Shown: positions 6,928 through 14,960 of the stretch, piece by piece | How positions within the stretch are numbered: the first letter of the stretch is position 1 | Layout: every line of letters starts with the position of its first letter | Assembly: GCA_944380695.1 (NCBI GenBank) | Contig: CALWII010000077.1 | Coordinates: 1-16,037 of the forward strand | Direction of reading: 5' to 3' | Source: an uncultured Clostridia bacterium | Lineage (GTDB): Bacteria; Bacillota; Clostridia; Christensenellales; UBA1242 | DNA length: 16,037 nt | The notes under the pieces: model-generated | Seen by the model: the letters and a program-made list of their open reading frames with translations, nothing else | Database searches by the model: none | What the model was told of the DNA's origin: nothing | Position numbers and translations under genes: made by a program

Positions 6928-9465
6928 TTACAATTTATTTTCTAAATCTTCAGTTTCGCTTATTTGGCCCGGTTCTTCGTTAGAAGTATTTTCTTCACCT
7001 TCACTTTTTTCTTCCTCTTTGAGTGCTAGTGCAACAGCCACAATTTTTGAGTCGCCTTTAAGTTTCATTATTTTAACTCCCTGGCTCACACGGGAAAGCT
7101 GACTTATTGAATCAATAGGAGTTCTTATTATAATGCCATTGTCGGCGATTAGTAGCAAGTCTTCATCTCCGCTGGTTTGTTTTAATGAGGCAAGTTTTCC
7201 TGTTTTTTCGTTAAACACTCCGGCTTTTATGCCTGAACCAGCTCGACCTTGCAATCTGTAATCATCAACTGAAGATCGTTTTCCGTAACCGTTTTCGGAA
7301 ATTGTGATTATTTGTGATCCTTGTTTAACAAGGGTCATATCTACTGCGAATTCACCTTTGTTAAAAGTCATAGATTTGACGCCCTGCGACCCTCTTCCTG
7401 TTGCTCTAACAGTTTTTTCGCTAAATCTTATACATTTGCCATCGCTAGAAGCAAGAAGAATTTCATCGTTTCCATTGGAAAGTTCAACACCAATAAGTGA
7501 ATCATTATCTTGAAGGCCTATAGCGAGTTTTCCGTTTTTGTTAATTCGCTTGAATTCTTCTAACTTTGTTTTCTTTATAAGACCGTTTTTTGTTGCCATA
7601 ATTAAGAAGCCTTCGGAGTTCTCTTGTCTTGGAATAATTGCAGATATTTTTTCATCTGCATCAAGCATAATTAGGTTTACAATACTTCTTCCTTTTGCGG
7701 TTCTTTGAGCTTCAGGGATTTCATAAGCTTTTATGCAGTAGACTTTTCCTTTGGTCGAAAATAAAAGTAAATCATCGTGAGAAGATGTGGTAAACATTCG
7801 CTCTACATAGTCTTCATCTTTTGTTTTGTGAGCTGTTATACCCACTCCTCCTCTTTTTTGTGAATGATATTCACTAGTGGACATTCTTTTTATATACCCT
7901 AGATGAGTCATTGAAATCACTACATTTTCTTTAGGTATAAGGTCCGCAATTTCAATACCACCCATATCAAGACTTATTTCTGTTCTTCTTGGCTCGCCGA
8001 AAGAGTTCTTTATTTCTTCCAGCTTATCTATAATTATCTTTTTAACCCTATCAGGCTTGTCAAGAATATCTTGCAAATCTGCTATTTTAGTTTCTAGCTT
8101 TTTAAGTTCTTCATTTAATTTTTCAACTTCAAGTCCCGTTAGTCTTGAAAGTTGCATTTCCAAAATTGCACTTGCTTGAATATCATCGAGCTCAAAATTT
8201 TGAACGAGTTTTGTTATGGCATCCTGTTTATCTTCTGATGCTTTTATTATAGCAATCACTTCATCTATATTTGCAAGAGCGATTACTAAACCTTTGACGA
8301 TATGTTCGCGTTCTTTAGCTTTATTTAGGTCAAAAGTTGTACTTCGTCTCACTACTTCAATTTGATGGTCGATATAGCATTGCAACATTTCTTTTAGATT
8401 TAAAATTTTTGGTTGACCATCAACGAGAGCGAGCAATATAATTCCTTCGCTTTGTTGAAGTTGAGTGTGTTTGTATAGAAGATTTAAAACAACTTGAGCG
8501 TTTGCATCTTTTTTAACTTCAACTACGATGCGCATACCATTTCTATCTGATTCTTCTCTGATATCGCTTATGCCTTCAATTTTTTTACTTTTTACATATT
8601 CTGCTACTTGTATAATAAACTTGGCGCGATTTACTTGATAAGGAAGTTCAGTAATAACTATTAGTTGTTTACCAGAGCTTGATTCCTCTATATCAGTTTT
8701 GCCACGAAGGACAAGCCCACCTTTTCCTGTTCGATAAGCGTGCTTAATTGCACTTCGTCCCATTATGACTCCGCCAGTAGGGAAGTCGGGTGCAGGGATA
8801 TATGAAATTAACTCATCAATATCCATATCTGGATTTCGAATTAGTGCTTGTGTTCCGTTTATTACCTCGGTAAGATTGTGAGGTGGGATGTTTGTCGCCA
8901 TACCAACAGCAATACCATCAGAGCCGTTTACAAGCAGGTTTGGAAATTTTGTTGGTAAAACGGTTAGTTGCTTAAGGGTGTCGTCAAAGTTCGGATAAAA
9001 AGCAACAGTATCCTTGTCCAAATCTTCAAGCATAAGCGAAGCTATTTTGGAAAGTCGTGCCTCTGTATAACGCATAGCAGCAGGGGGGTCACCATCAATA
9101 GAACCAAAGTTGCCGTGCCCATCAATCAACGGACATCTTATTGAAAAATCTTGTGCAAGGCGTACAAGAGCATCATAAACAGAGCTGTCGCCGTGTGGGT
9201 GGTATTTTCCCATTACCTCGCCGACGATTCTTGCGCATTTTTTGAAAGGCTTATCATAGAAGTTACCGAGTTCGCCCATTGCGTATAAAATTCGTCTGTG
9301 CACAGGTTTTAATCCATCTCTAACATCAGGGATTGCCCGAGAAACATTGACAGCCATTGCATAAGAAATAAACGAGCGTTTTAGTTCTCCAACGGTGTCG
9401 ACTTTTTCAATTTTTGTGTTGGCAAGAATTTCTTCTAGCGATTTTTTTTCTTTTCCTTCTTTCAT
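6928..9465 (-). CDS. gyrA: DNA gyrase subunit A
   Basis: GyrA cuts and reseals DNA in the A2B2 gyrase that introduces negative supercoils. 845 residues, normal. The breakage-reunion domain includes catalytic Tyr133 in AAMRYTEARLS. The quinolone-determining region HPHGDSSVYDAL retains Ser94 and Asp98 (E. coli Ser83 and Asp87), so no classical resistance change is seen there. A coiled-coil tower lies about 375-490. The C-terminal beta-pinwheel starts with a GyrA box QKRGGVG (536-542), diverged from the usual QRRGGKG but recognisable. It ends in an acidic tail rich in Glu and Ser. ATG at 9463-9465 follows AGAGG. The tandem with gyrB (86 bp gap) and the box argue for gyrA rather than parC. Confidence 0.96.
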   Translation of the reverse strand: MKEGKEKKSLEEILANTKIEKVDTVGELKRSFISYAMAVNVSRAIPDVRDGLKPVHRRILYAMGELGNFYDKPFKKCARIVGEVMGKYHPHGDSSVYDALVRLAQDFSIRCPLIDGHGNFGSIDGDPPAAMRYTEARLSKIASLMLEDLDKDTVAFYPNFDDTLKQLTVLPTKFPNLLVNGSDGIAVGMATNIPPHNLTEVINGTQALIRNPDMDIDELISYIPAPDFPTGGVIMGRSAIKHAYRTGKGGLVLRGKTDIEESSSGKQLIVITELPYQVNRAKFIIQVAEYVKSKKIEGISDIREESDRNGMRIVVEVKKDANAQVVLNLLYKHTQLQQSEGIILLALVDGQPKILNLKEMLQCYIDHQIEVVRRSTTFDLNKAKEREHIVKGLVIALANIDEVIAIIKASEDKQDAITKLVQNFELDDIQASAILEMQLSRLTGLEVEKLNEELKKLETKIADLQDILDKPDRVKKIIIDKLEEIKNSFGEPRRTEISLDMGGIEIADLIPKENVVISMTHLGYIKRMSTSEYHSQKRGGVGITAHKTKDEDYVERMFTTSSHDDLLLFSTKGKVYCIKAYEIPEAQRTAKGRSIVNLIMLDADEKISAIIPRQENSEGFLIMATKNGLIKKTKLEEFKRINKNGKLAIGLQDNDSLIGVELSNGNDEILLASSDGKCIRFSEKTVRATGRGSQGVKSMTFNKGEFAVDMTLVKQGSQIITISENGYGKRSSVDDYRLQGRAGSGIKAGVFNEKTGKLASLKQTSGDEDLLLIADNGIIIRTPIDSISQLSRVSQGVKIMKLKGDSKIVAVALALKEEEKSEGEENTSNEEPGQISETEDLENKL

Positions 9466-9551
9466 TTTTTCCTCTAATTTCTTATCTTTTTGAAGTCGTT
9501 AATCGACATTAACAACATTTGTTTTTTTGATTAAGTGCTGTAATTAATAAA

Positions 9552-11501
9552 CTAGACATCAAGGTCAGTTACTAGTGTCGCATTATTTTCAATAAATTGT
9601 CGTCGCAGTTCTGGATCCTCGCCCATAAGCTGATTGAAAAGTTTGTCTGCTTCAATAGCATCTTCCATTGTTATTTGAATCAATGTTCTTTTTTCAGGGT
9701 TCATAGTTGTTTCCCAGAGTTGTTCAGCGTTCATTTCTCCAAGACCTTTGTAACGCTGAATATCGCCCCCTCTTCTTCCGTTTTTTGCAAGTTCTTCATT
9801 TAATTCTTCATCTGAATAAAAATATTTTTCTTCTTTTCCTCTTGTTAGTCTGTAAAGAGGCGGTTTTGCTGAATACACAAATCCATTTTCGAGCAAAGGT
9901 CTCATATATCTAAAGAAAAATGTTAGGAGCAGAATTCTTATGTGCGACCCATCTACATCGGCATCAGTCATAGAGATAATTTTGTGATATCTCAATTTGC
10001 TTTGATCGAAGTCATTGCCTATTCCTGCGCCAAAAGCTGTAATCATATTTTTTATTTCTTGATTTTCTAAAATTTTATGAAGGCGAGCTTTCTCAACATT
10101 AAGGATTTTGCCACGAAGGGGTAATATCGCTTGAAATCTTCTGTCTCGGCCTTGTTTAGCTGTACCACCAGCGGAATCTCCCTCTACCAAATATATTTCA
10201 CAATTTTCAGGATTTTTCTCTGTGCAATCTGCCAGTTTTCCAGGTAATGTGCTGGTTTCCAAAACGCTTTTTCGTGTAAGTTCACGAGCTTTTCTTGCCG
10301 CATCTCTAGCTCTTTGTGCATTAACACTTTTTAAAATCAAATTTTTTGCTTCGGCTGGGTGTTCTTCAAGGTAGTCTCCGAAATTGTCTACCATTGCTTT
10401 ATACACTATTGTACGCATCTCGCTGTTTCCCAGCTTTGTTTTTGTTTGACCTTCGAATTGAGGTTCTTTTAATTTTACGCTTATAACAGCGGTAATTCCT
10501 TCACGGCAGTCTTCACCTGATAGCTTTTCATTTTCCTTAATGATTTTGTTTTTCAAAGCGTAATCGTTTATAACTTTGACAAGCCCGTTTTTAAAACCAT
10601 CAAGATGAGAGCCACCCTCCTCGGTATTGATGTTGTTTGCATATGTGTTTATAATTTCACTGTAGCCATCATTATATTGAAAACAAACTTCAATTTCATT
10701 TTCGACTTCGCCTGATGAAGACCTGTTAAATTTATTAAAGTAGACAGGGCAGGAAAGAATTGTTTCTCTGTTTTTGTTTAAAAAATCAACAAATTCAACA
10801 ATTCCGCCCTTAAATTCAAAAACATCTTTTTGTTCTTTCCCGGGGCGTTTGTCTTCTATGGAAATAACTAAACCCTTGTTTAAAAAAGCTATCTCACGAA
10901 ATCTTGATTTCATTGTGTCATAATTAAAAATTGTCGTTTCAAAAATTTCGTCATCTGGCCAAAAGGTTATTGTTGTGCCTCGCTTGTCAGTTTTGCCTAC
11001 AATTTTTAAAGGTGAAGTTGTTTTGCCTCTTGAAAACTCTATAATGTGATACAGCCCATTTTGATAAACTTCTGCCACAAGTTTTGAAGAGAGCGCATTA
11101 ACACAGGAAACTCCAACACCGTGTAAGCCTCCTGAAATTTTGTAGCCTTCACCGCCAAATTTTCCACCTGCGTGCAATTTTGTCAGAACGACTTCAACAG
11201 CGCTTTTGCCTTCTTTTTCAATAATACCGGTAGGAATTCCACGCCCGTTGTCAGCGACACTGCACGAGCCATCTTCATTTATTGTGACTTCTATCTTTGT
11301 GCAATATCCAGCCAAAGCTTCATCAATAGAATTGTCTACGACTTCGGTTACAAGATGATGTAAACCGTGTTCGTCTGTTGATCCGATATACATACCTGGT
11401 CTTTTACGAACGGGTTCCAATCCTTCTAACACCTGTATATCATTCGCACCATAATGTTGTGAGCTTGTTAATTCCAACTCGTCGGTAGTTTTTTCAGTCA
11501 T
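9552..11501 (-). CDS. gyrB: DNA gyrase subunit B
   Basis: GyrB is the ATPase subunit of gyrase. 649 residues, typical of the Bacillota form without the proteobacterial insert. GHKL ATP-binding site: VVDNSIDEAL with Asn57, DNGRGIP (84-90), GLHGVG (125-130); transducer with QTKTKLGN (352-359); TOPRIM metal site EGDSAGG (440-446) and DADVDGSH (513-520). The C-terminal RRGGDIQRYKGLGEMN segment is also characteristic. ATG at 11499-11501 follows CGGAGA. Its promoter is embedded in a 39 bp A/T-only stretch. gyrA follows after 86 bp with no terminator seen, so the two are probably co-transcribed. The usual dnaA-dnaN-recF neighbours are absent upstream. Confidence 0.96.
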   Translation of the reverse strand: MTEKTTDELELTSSQHYGANDIQVLEGLEPVRKRPGMYIGSTDEHGLHHLVTEVVDNSIDEALAGYCTKIEVTINEDGSCSVADNGRGIPTGIIEKEGKSAVEVVLTKLHAGGKFGGEGYKISGGLHGVGVSCVNALSSKLVAEVYQNGLYHIIEFSRGKTTSPLKIVGKTDKRGTTITFWPDDEIFETTIFNYDTMKSRFREIAFLNKGLVISIEDKRPGKEQKDVFEFKGGIVEFVDFLNKNRETILSCPVYFNKFNRSSSGEVENEIEVCFQYNDGYSEIINTYANNINTEEGGSHLDGFKNGLVKVINDYALKNKIIKENEKLSGEDCREGITAVISVKLKEPQFEGQTKTKLGNSEMRTIVYKAMVDNFGDYLEEHPAEAKNLILKSVNAQRARDAARKARELTRKSVLETSTLPGKLADCTEKNPENCEIYLVEGDSAGGTAKQGRDRRFQAILPLRGKILNVEKARLHKILENQEIKNMITAFGAGIGNDFDQSKLRYHKIISMTDADVDGSHIRILLLTFFFRYMRPLLENGFVYSAKPPLYRLTRGKEEKYFYSDEELNEELAKNGRRGGDIQRYKGLGEMNAEQLWETTMNPEKRTLIQITMEDAIEADKLFNQLMGEDPELRRQFIENNATLVTDLDV

Positions 11502-11512
11502 ATTTATCTCCG

Positions 11513-11551
11513 TTATATATAATATAATATATATATATTATATAATATTAT
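11513..11551. repeat. 39 bp A/T-only alternating tract at the gyrB promoter
   Basis: Bases 11513-11551 contain only A and T, mostly alternating TA steps with several self-complementary stretches. The tract covers the gyrB -10 box and start region. It would melt or extrude easily under negative supercoiling. Confidence 0.85.
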
Positions 11552-11565
11552 GGACAATTTAACAA
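11537..11565 (-). promoter_or_regulatory. Promoter of gyrB-gyrA
   Basis: Minus-strand TTGTTA (11560-11565, 4 of 6), 17 bp spacer, perfect TATAAT (11537-11542). The predicted start near 11530 gives a leader of about 28 bases with the CGGAGA ribosome site. Because the surrounding DNA is all A/T, other -10 registers are possible. Confidence 0.65.
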
Positions 11566-11654
11566 GCATTTTAACACAAAAGTTGTAGTAGAAAGATATA
11601 TAACAAGCCGAAAATCAAGTCAAAAAATGGCGCATAAAATTGAACAAGCAATAT

Positions 11655-12227
11655 TTATTTTTTATTTTTTGTTTCATCAACAAAACTGAAATGTTCGTTT
11701 TTTAATTTTACAAAATAGGTTTTGTTCTCGATTTCCAATTTGCCCTTGTAAAATATTTTTGCTGTGCATATTTTGTCTGAACCGATTTCTTTATACTCTA
11801 TATCATAGAAACTATACCCAAGTATGTTAAGAAAAGGGTTAATGTAATATAAAGAATTATGCATATAAACAATTCCAATAAAGATTATCGTAGTTATATA
11901 AACACAAAAAACGCTCACATAAGACAGGTCAAGAGGGATTGCAAAAAGAACGAAAAGAGAAAAGTAGCCCAAAAAATGTCTGTCAGTTATGTTGTGTTGC
12001 GACAAGATTTGAACTTCTTTTGATGTGTCATTATTAAATTTTATATTCCACAAGAGCCCCCAAATGCTCGCTATACTTAAAAGTAACAATGTTGCAAGAT
12101 TGATGCTATTCAAAACATTAAAAGTTAGGTTGGCGTTTATTAGTTCCACGACCAACTTTAAAAGAACAAGGAAGTACATAGGCATAAAAGCACTAATATA
12201 AAGGGTAAGATTTTTTAAAAATTTCAT
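11655..12227 (-). CDS. Four-helix membrane protein of unknown function, faintly KwaA-like
   Basis: I do not recognise a firm family. The frame is open from a TTG at 12296, but ATG 12225-12227 (190 residues) starts a normal membrane protein: MKFLKN followed at once by a hydrophobic helix. Neither start has a good ribosome site. Predicted membrane helices lie about 8-30, 42-62, 85-100 and 103-123; YINPFLNILGYSFY (128-141) marks exit from the membrane; a polar, probably cytoplasmic, beta-rich tail of about 50 residues follows and ends in KNKK. Length, helix count and the YINP-x-GY-x-Y stretch remind me of KwaA, the membrane half of the Kiwa antiphage system. That is memory of an architecture, not a match, and no KwaB (DUF4868) gene is adjacent. 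It has its own promoter just upstream and no visible terminator before gyrB. Confidence 0.7.
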   Translation of the reverse strand: MKFLKNLTLYISAFMPMYFLVLLKLVVELINANLTFNVLNSINLATLLLLSIASIWGLLWNIKFNNDTSKEVQILSQHNITDRHFLGYFSLFVLFAIPLDLSYVSVFCVYITTIIFIGIVYMHNSLYYINPFLNILGYSFYDIEYKEIGSDKICTAKIFYKGKLEIENKTYFVKLKNEHFSFVDETKNKK

Positions 12228-12323
12228 AATCGTATTATTTGTAACAAAGGAAAAAAATACCCAAAATTGTGGAATTTTTTTAAAAATAATTCTCAATATT
12301 AAACGGGCAATTTAAAAGTCGAT

Positions 12324-12352
12324 ATTACAAAATAAAATTGTGGTGAAGTCAA
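12324..12352 (-). promoter_or_regulatory. Promoter of the membrane protein gene
   Basis: Minus-strand TTGACT (12347-12352, 5 of 6), 17 bp spacer, TGTAAT (12324-12329, 5 of 6). It lies immediately after the stop of the MBL gene. The predicted start near 12317 gives a leader of about 90 bases to ATG 12227. Confidence 0.55.
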
Positions 12353-12361
12353 GATAAAAAA

Positions 12362-13063
12362 TTAAAAGATAAATATTTCTCCATCGTGTGTAAGTTGCAT
12401 CTTGTTTCTCAATAATGGAATGACGGAGTCAGAATAATGAACGGCGTAAAATTTTACATTTTCAAATTCCTTTTTTAAGTTTAAAGCTTGATTAACATTC
12501 AAATGCTTTTTACTTAATTCGGCAGAGGACACATCAATAAAAATATGATTTGATTTTTTTAGAATTTTTTGCAGTGAATCGCAAATTGCAGTATCTCCTG
12601 AAAACCCTACTCTTAAAATCCCGTTATCAGCCACAAACCCAAATGAATTTTCGATGTGTAAAACTTTATAAGTTGTGAATTTAAGATTGGCGATCTTAAA
12701 TATTTTCCCGTTGCAAAGTTGAGAATATAAAATATGCTTTTTTGCAAATTCGAAATTATCTTTTATATTTAAAGCGGATGTTAAATAATCATATCGTGTC
12801 CAAAAATCTTCGGGAGCGAACAATTTGATTTTTTTTGAGAAATTTTTATGTATCAAGGTTTCAATAAACAAATGAAAATCAGCCCAGTGGTCGCTATGAT
12901 AGTGTGTGATTATGACTGTGTCGATTTTTTCTAATTTTTTGTTTACAAAAAGCGTTTTAAAAGAGCCTTGTGGCAAATCCAACAAAATGTGATCGTCGAT
13001 AATATAACTTGTGGAAAGACGCTTTGTCCAAGAGTTTCCAGAGCCTACTACTTCAATTTTCAT
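12362..13063 (-). CDS. MBL-fold metallo-hydrolase, RNase Z-like
   Basis: Predicted metal-dependent hydrolase of the metallo-beta-lactamase fold, probably a phosphodiesterase. 233 residues. Metal-site motifs: HYHSDH (54-59, the HxHxDH signature), His136 in VLHIENS, Asp157 in GFSGDT, and His209 in AVHYSD. The opening MKIEVVGSGNSW and the KHLNVNQAL segment (187-194) recall the tRNase Z/ElaC branch, but it is shorter than canonical RNase Z (about 300) and the exosite arm is not apparent. It could instead act on cyclic or short nucleotides. ATG 13061-13063 follows AAAGGA, placed inside the end of the upstream gene; only 2 bp separate the two genes, so they form one operon and are probably translationally coupled. 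Confidence 0.8.
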   Translation of the reverse strand: MKIEVVGSGNSWTKRLSTSYIIDDHILLDLPQGSFKTLFVNKKLEKIDTVIITHYHSDHWADFHLFIETLIHKNFSKKIKLFAPEDFWTRYDYLTSALNIKDNFEFAKKHILYSQLCNGKIFKIANLKFTTYKVLHIENSFGFVADNGILRVGFSGDTAICDSLQKILKKSNHIFIDVSSAELSKKHLNVNQALNLKKEFENVKFYAVHYSDSVIPLLRNKMQLTHDGEIFIF

Positions 13064-13065
13064 AT

Positions 13066-14475
13066 TTATTTCCTTTTATTTAATGTGTTTATCAAGTTGT
13101 CTAAAATGGCATTTGTTTTAAAATCTAAAACAAAATTTGCACTGTATTTATTTTTTGTAAAATCCAAACGAGTGTTTAGGACTCCATAATTGCACTTTTG
13201 TACATCAAATAAATTTTGATTTATCACATAGGCAATTGGGCAAACATCGAATAGTGGTTTTATAGAAACATTCAATTTAGTTATTATTTTTTTGAAATCA
13301 TTTATTAACATTTTATTACACCGAGTTTTTTCAAGCGTTTCGACTAAATATGGCAAACTTAACACTAATTTTTCTGTAACATTCTGCACAGGGAAGACGG
13401 TGAGGTCTAATTTAGAAGTAAATATATGATTTGTTGCAACATAATCTTGAGCGTAATTATATTCATTGTTATCTGGAGCAAAGAAGTTACCCCCTAAAAA
13501 CAATAATTTTATTTTGTTTTTGATATCGGGGGCTTTTTTTAGGGCTAATGATATGTTTGTTGGGGCAGCTATAGAAATAATTAATGTTTTATTATTTTGT
13601 CTTGCAATTTCAATAATTTTTTCTACAGCAGGTGAAGTATTATCAAATCCCACTGTGCTAAAATTTGTTGAACCCATAAAAACTTTATTTTTAAAACGTT
13701 TATCTAGCAGGTTACAAATTTGAACAGCCTTTTTATAAGACTTTAAGCAATTTTTTTCTATGTCTATGTCTGTTGCATTTAAAAAGAAATTAGGGGCAAT
13801 AGTTATAGCCTTTAAGTTTAAGTTCGATCTTAACAAATAAGCAAGTGCAAATTCATCATCTACTTCATTGCAAACATCTGTGTCAATAATGATTGGCAAA
13901 GTTTTAATTGGATTTTTTGGATTGATATATTCGTAAATATCTTTCCAAGAATTAAATGCGATATATTTTCCACTATCTTTTTTATTAAAATATGAATTAA
14001 ACAGAACGGCCTTTATACCGGCTGATTGCATCTCTTGCACTATATCAACTCGATCGTCAATCATAATATCTATTTTTTCTTTTATTGCGGTTTCAACTTT
14101 ATTAGAAATGTTTGTGATGAGTTTGTCATAACATATCCCGTTGTTTTTTAGCCAATTGATTGTTTGTTTTTTTGTTGAATATCCGTCTTTTCCTCGGGCG
14201 CTTATTAATATTATTTTGTGACCGTTTTCTTTTAATTTATTTATAAACAATCTAGCATCTTTTTTTGGTTTTATATAATCAAATATTGTTGACACACAAT
14301 ATCTATTATAAATTTTACAGTTTTCTTTTGACCAAAAAAACATACCTTTTGTAGGGTGGAATTTTTTATTTTTAAAGCCAGTTTTCAGTTTTTTAGAATT
14401 AATATAAATAGCGCATGGGATATATGCTTTTGAAAATTCAGCTATTACATCATCAATATCGATACCGATAACCAT
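13066..14475 (-). CDS. Fused HAD 5'-nucleotidase and nucleoside hydrolase-like enzyme
   Basis: 469 residues with two catalytic domains. N-terminal HAD phosphatase (1-185) of the 5'(3')-deoxyribonucleotidase-like type: DIDD (6-9, DxD nucleophile/acid), Ser92 in LISARG, a lysine near 126, and the acidic pair D140-D141 in IMIDDRVD. C-terminal nucleoside hydrolase-like domain (193-469): IIDTDVCNEVDDEFALAYLL (catalytic aspartates D198, D200, D206, D207, with the spacing of the NEVDD variant subgroup), SPAVEKIIEIA (281-291), APTNISLALKKAP (304-316), FLGGNFF (326-332) and PLFDVCPIAYVI (407-418) with D410, matching the ...HDPLAVAYL-type calcium-binding end. Sequential loss of phosphate and then base from a nucleotide is inferred. 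First gene of the operon with the MBL hydrolase; ATG 14473-14475 follows AGGAG. Confidence 0.85.
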   Translation of the reverse strand: MVIGIDIDDVIAEFSKAYIPCAIYINSKKLKTGFKNKKFHPTKGMFFWSKENCKIYNRYCVSTIFDYIKPKKDARLFINKLKENGHKIILISARGKDGYSTKKQTINWLKNNGICYDKLITNISNKVETAIKEKIDIMIDDRVDIVQEMQSAGIKAVLFNSYFNKKDSGKYIAFNSWKDIYEYINPKNPIKTLPIIIDTDVCNEVDDEFALAYLLRSNLNLKAITIAPNFFLNATDIDIEKNCLKSYKKAVQICNLLDKRFKNKVFMGSTNFSTVGFDNTSPAVEKIIEIARQNNKTLIISIAAPTNISLALKKAPDIKNKIKLLFLGGNFFAPDNNEYNYAQDYVATNHIFTSKLDLTVFPVQNVTEKLVLSLPYLVETLEKTRCNKMLINDFKKIITKLNVSIKPLFDVCPIAYVINQNLFDVQKCNYGVLNTRLDFTKNKYSANFVLDFKTNAILDNLINTLNKRK

Positions 14476-14495
14476 TTTTTCTCCTAGTTAAATGG

Positions 14496-14504
14496 ATTAT
14501 AACA
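14496..14504 (-). promoter_or_regulatory. Extended -10 promoter of the nucleotidase/nucleoside hydrolase operon
   Basis: Minus-strand perfect TATAAT (14496-14501) preceded by TGT, an extended -10 element. No good -35 is found at the right distance, which is compatible with extended -10 promoters. The predicted start is near 14489 and the AGGAG ribosome site is at 14481-14485. Confidence 0.6.
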
Positions 14505-14580
14505 TATTTTAAATAAAACCAAAAATATTTCGCTGAATGGCGAAGAATTTAATAAAAATTTAACAATAAATAAAAAACTG

Positions 14581-14609
14581 TTGACAATTTACATAAAAGA
14601 GCATATACT
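14581..14609 (+). promoter_or_regulatory. Promoter of tRNA-fMet
   Basis: Plus-strand perfect TTGACA (14581-14586), 17 bp spacer, TATACT (14604-14609, 5 of 6). The predicted start is about four bases upstream of the mature tRNA. A perfect TATAAT at 14609-14614 is a second register, but its spacer (22 bp) is too long. Confidence 0.75.
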
Positions 14610-14619
14610 ATAATCACGA

Positions 14620-14696
<77 letters not shown>

Positions 14697-14703
14697 AGGC
14701 AAG

Positions 14704-14735
14704 ACGAAGAGATAGATATGCTCTTCGTTTTTTTT
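14704..14735 (+). terminator. Rho-independent terminator of tRNA-fMet
   Basis: 8 bp stem ACGAAGAG/CTCTTCGT (14704-14711 and 14721-14728), nine-base loop, then an eight-T run through 14735. It begins eight bases after the tRNA CCA end. Confidence 0.85.
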
Positions 14736-14751
14736 GTAGAGATGAAGTGAA

Positions 14752-14817
14752 GAACCTGCGACCACTTAACGAACGAAGTGAGTGGGCGGTCATACAAGGT
14801 TCAAATCCTGCTCCCGC
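14752..14817 (+). repeat. tRNA-fMet tail repeat with an internal foldback
   Basis: Bases 14797-14817 repeat 21 bases of the tRNA-fMet T arm and acceptor 3' half (14671-14691) exactly, but end GCCA in place of GCAACCA. Upstream, GAACCTGCGACC (14752-14763) is an exact inverted copy of tRNA bases 14665-14676. Between them, ACTT/AAGT and GACC/GGTC pairs and outer GAACC/GGTTC arms could form a nested hairpin. It lies beyond the tRNA terminator and has no complete cloverleaf. It may be a decayed tRNA copy, an integration scar or a structured element. Confidence 0.7.
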
Positions 14818-14858
14818 CATTAGAATTATATCAAAGCAAAAAGACGGTAACTCATAGT

Positions 14859-14895
14859 AAAAAAACAACGCTTAACATTTAAATGTTAAGCGTTG
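14859..14895 (-). terminator. Rho-independent terminator of the metG-like gene
   Basis: Perfect 30-base palindrome (14866-14895, centre between 14880 and 14881) with outer arm CAACGCTTAACAT. On the minus strand it is followed by seven T (14859-14865). It lies 65 bases after the synthetase stop codon. Confidence 0.8.
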
Positions 14896-14960
14896 CTTGA
14901 CAAATCGGTTATTAAAAAGGGGGTACACAAGTTTTAATTTATAAAATTTGTATTCACAAA

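Noticed and set aside
9498..9513. Small inverted repeat GTTAAT/ATTAAC between gyrB and gyrA
   Set aside because: Only 6 bp, AT-rich; the T run follows on the plus strand, where no gene exists, so it is not a terminator for gyrB.
14529..14544. Inverted repeat TTCGC/GCGAA between the tRNA and the nucleotidase operon
   Set aside because: A 5 bp stem without a T tract, upstream of both promoters; no role can be supported.
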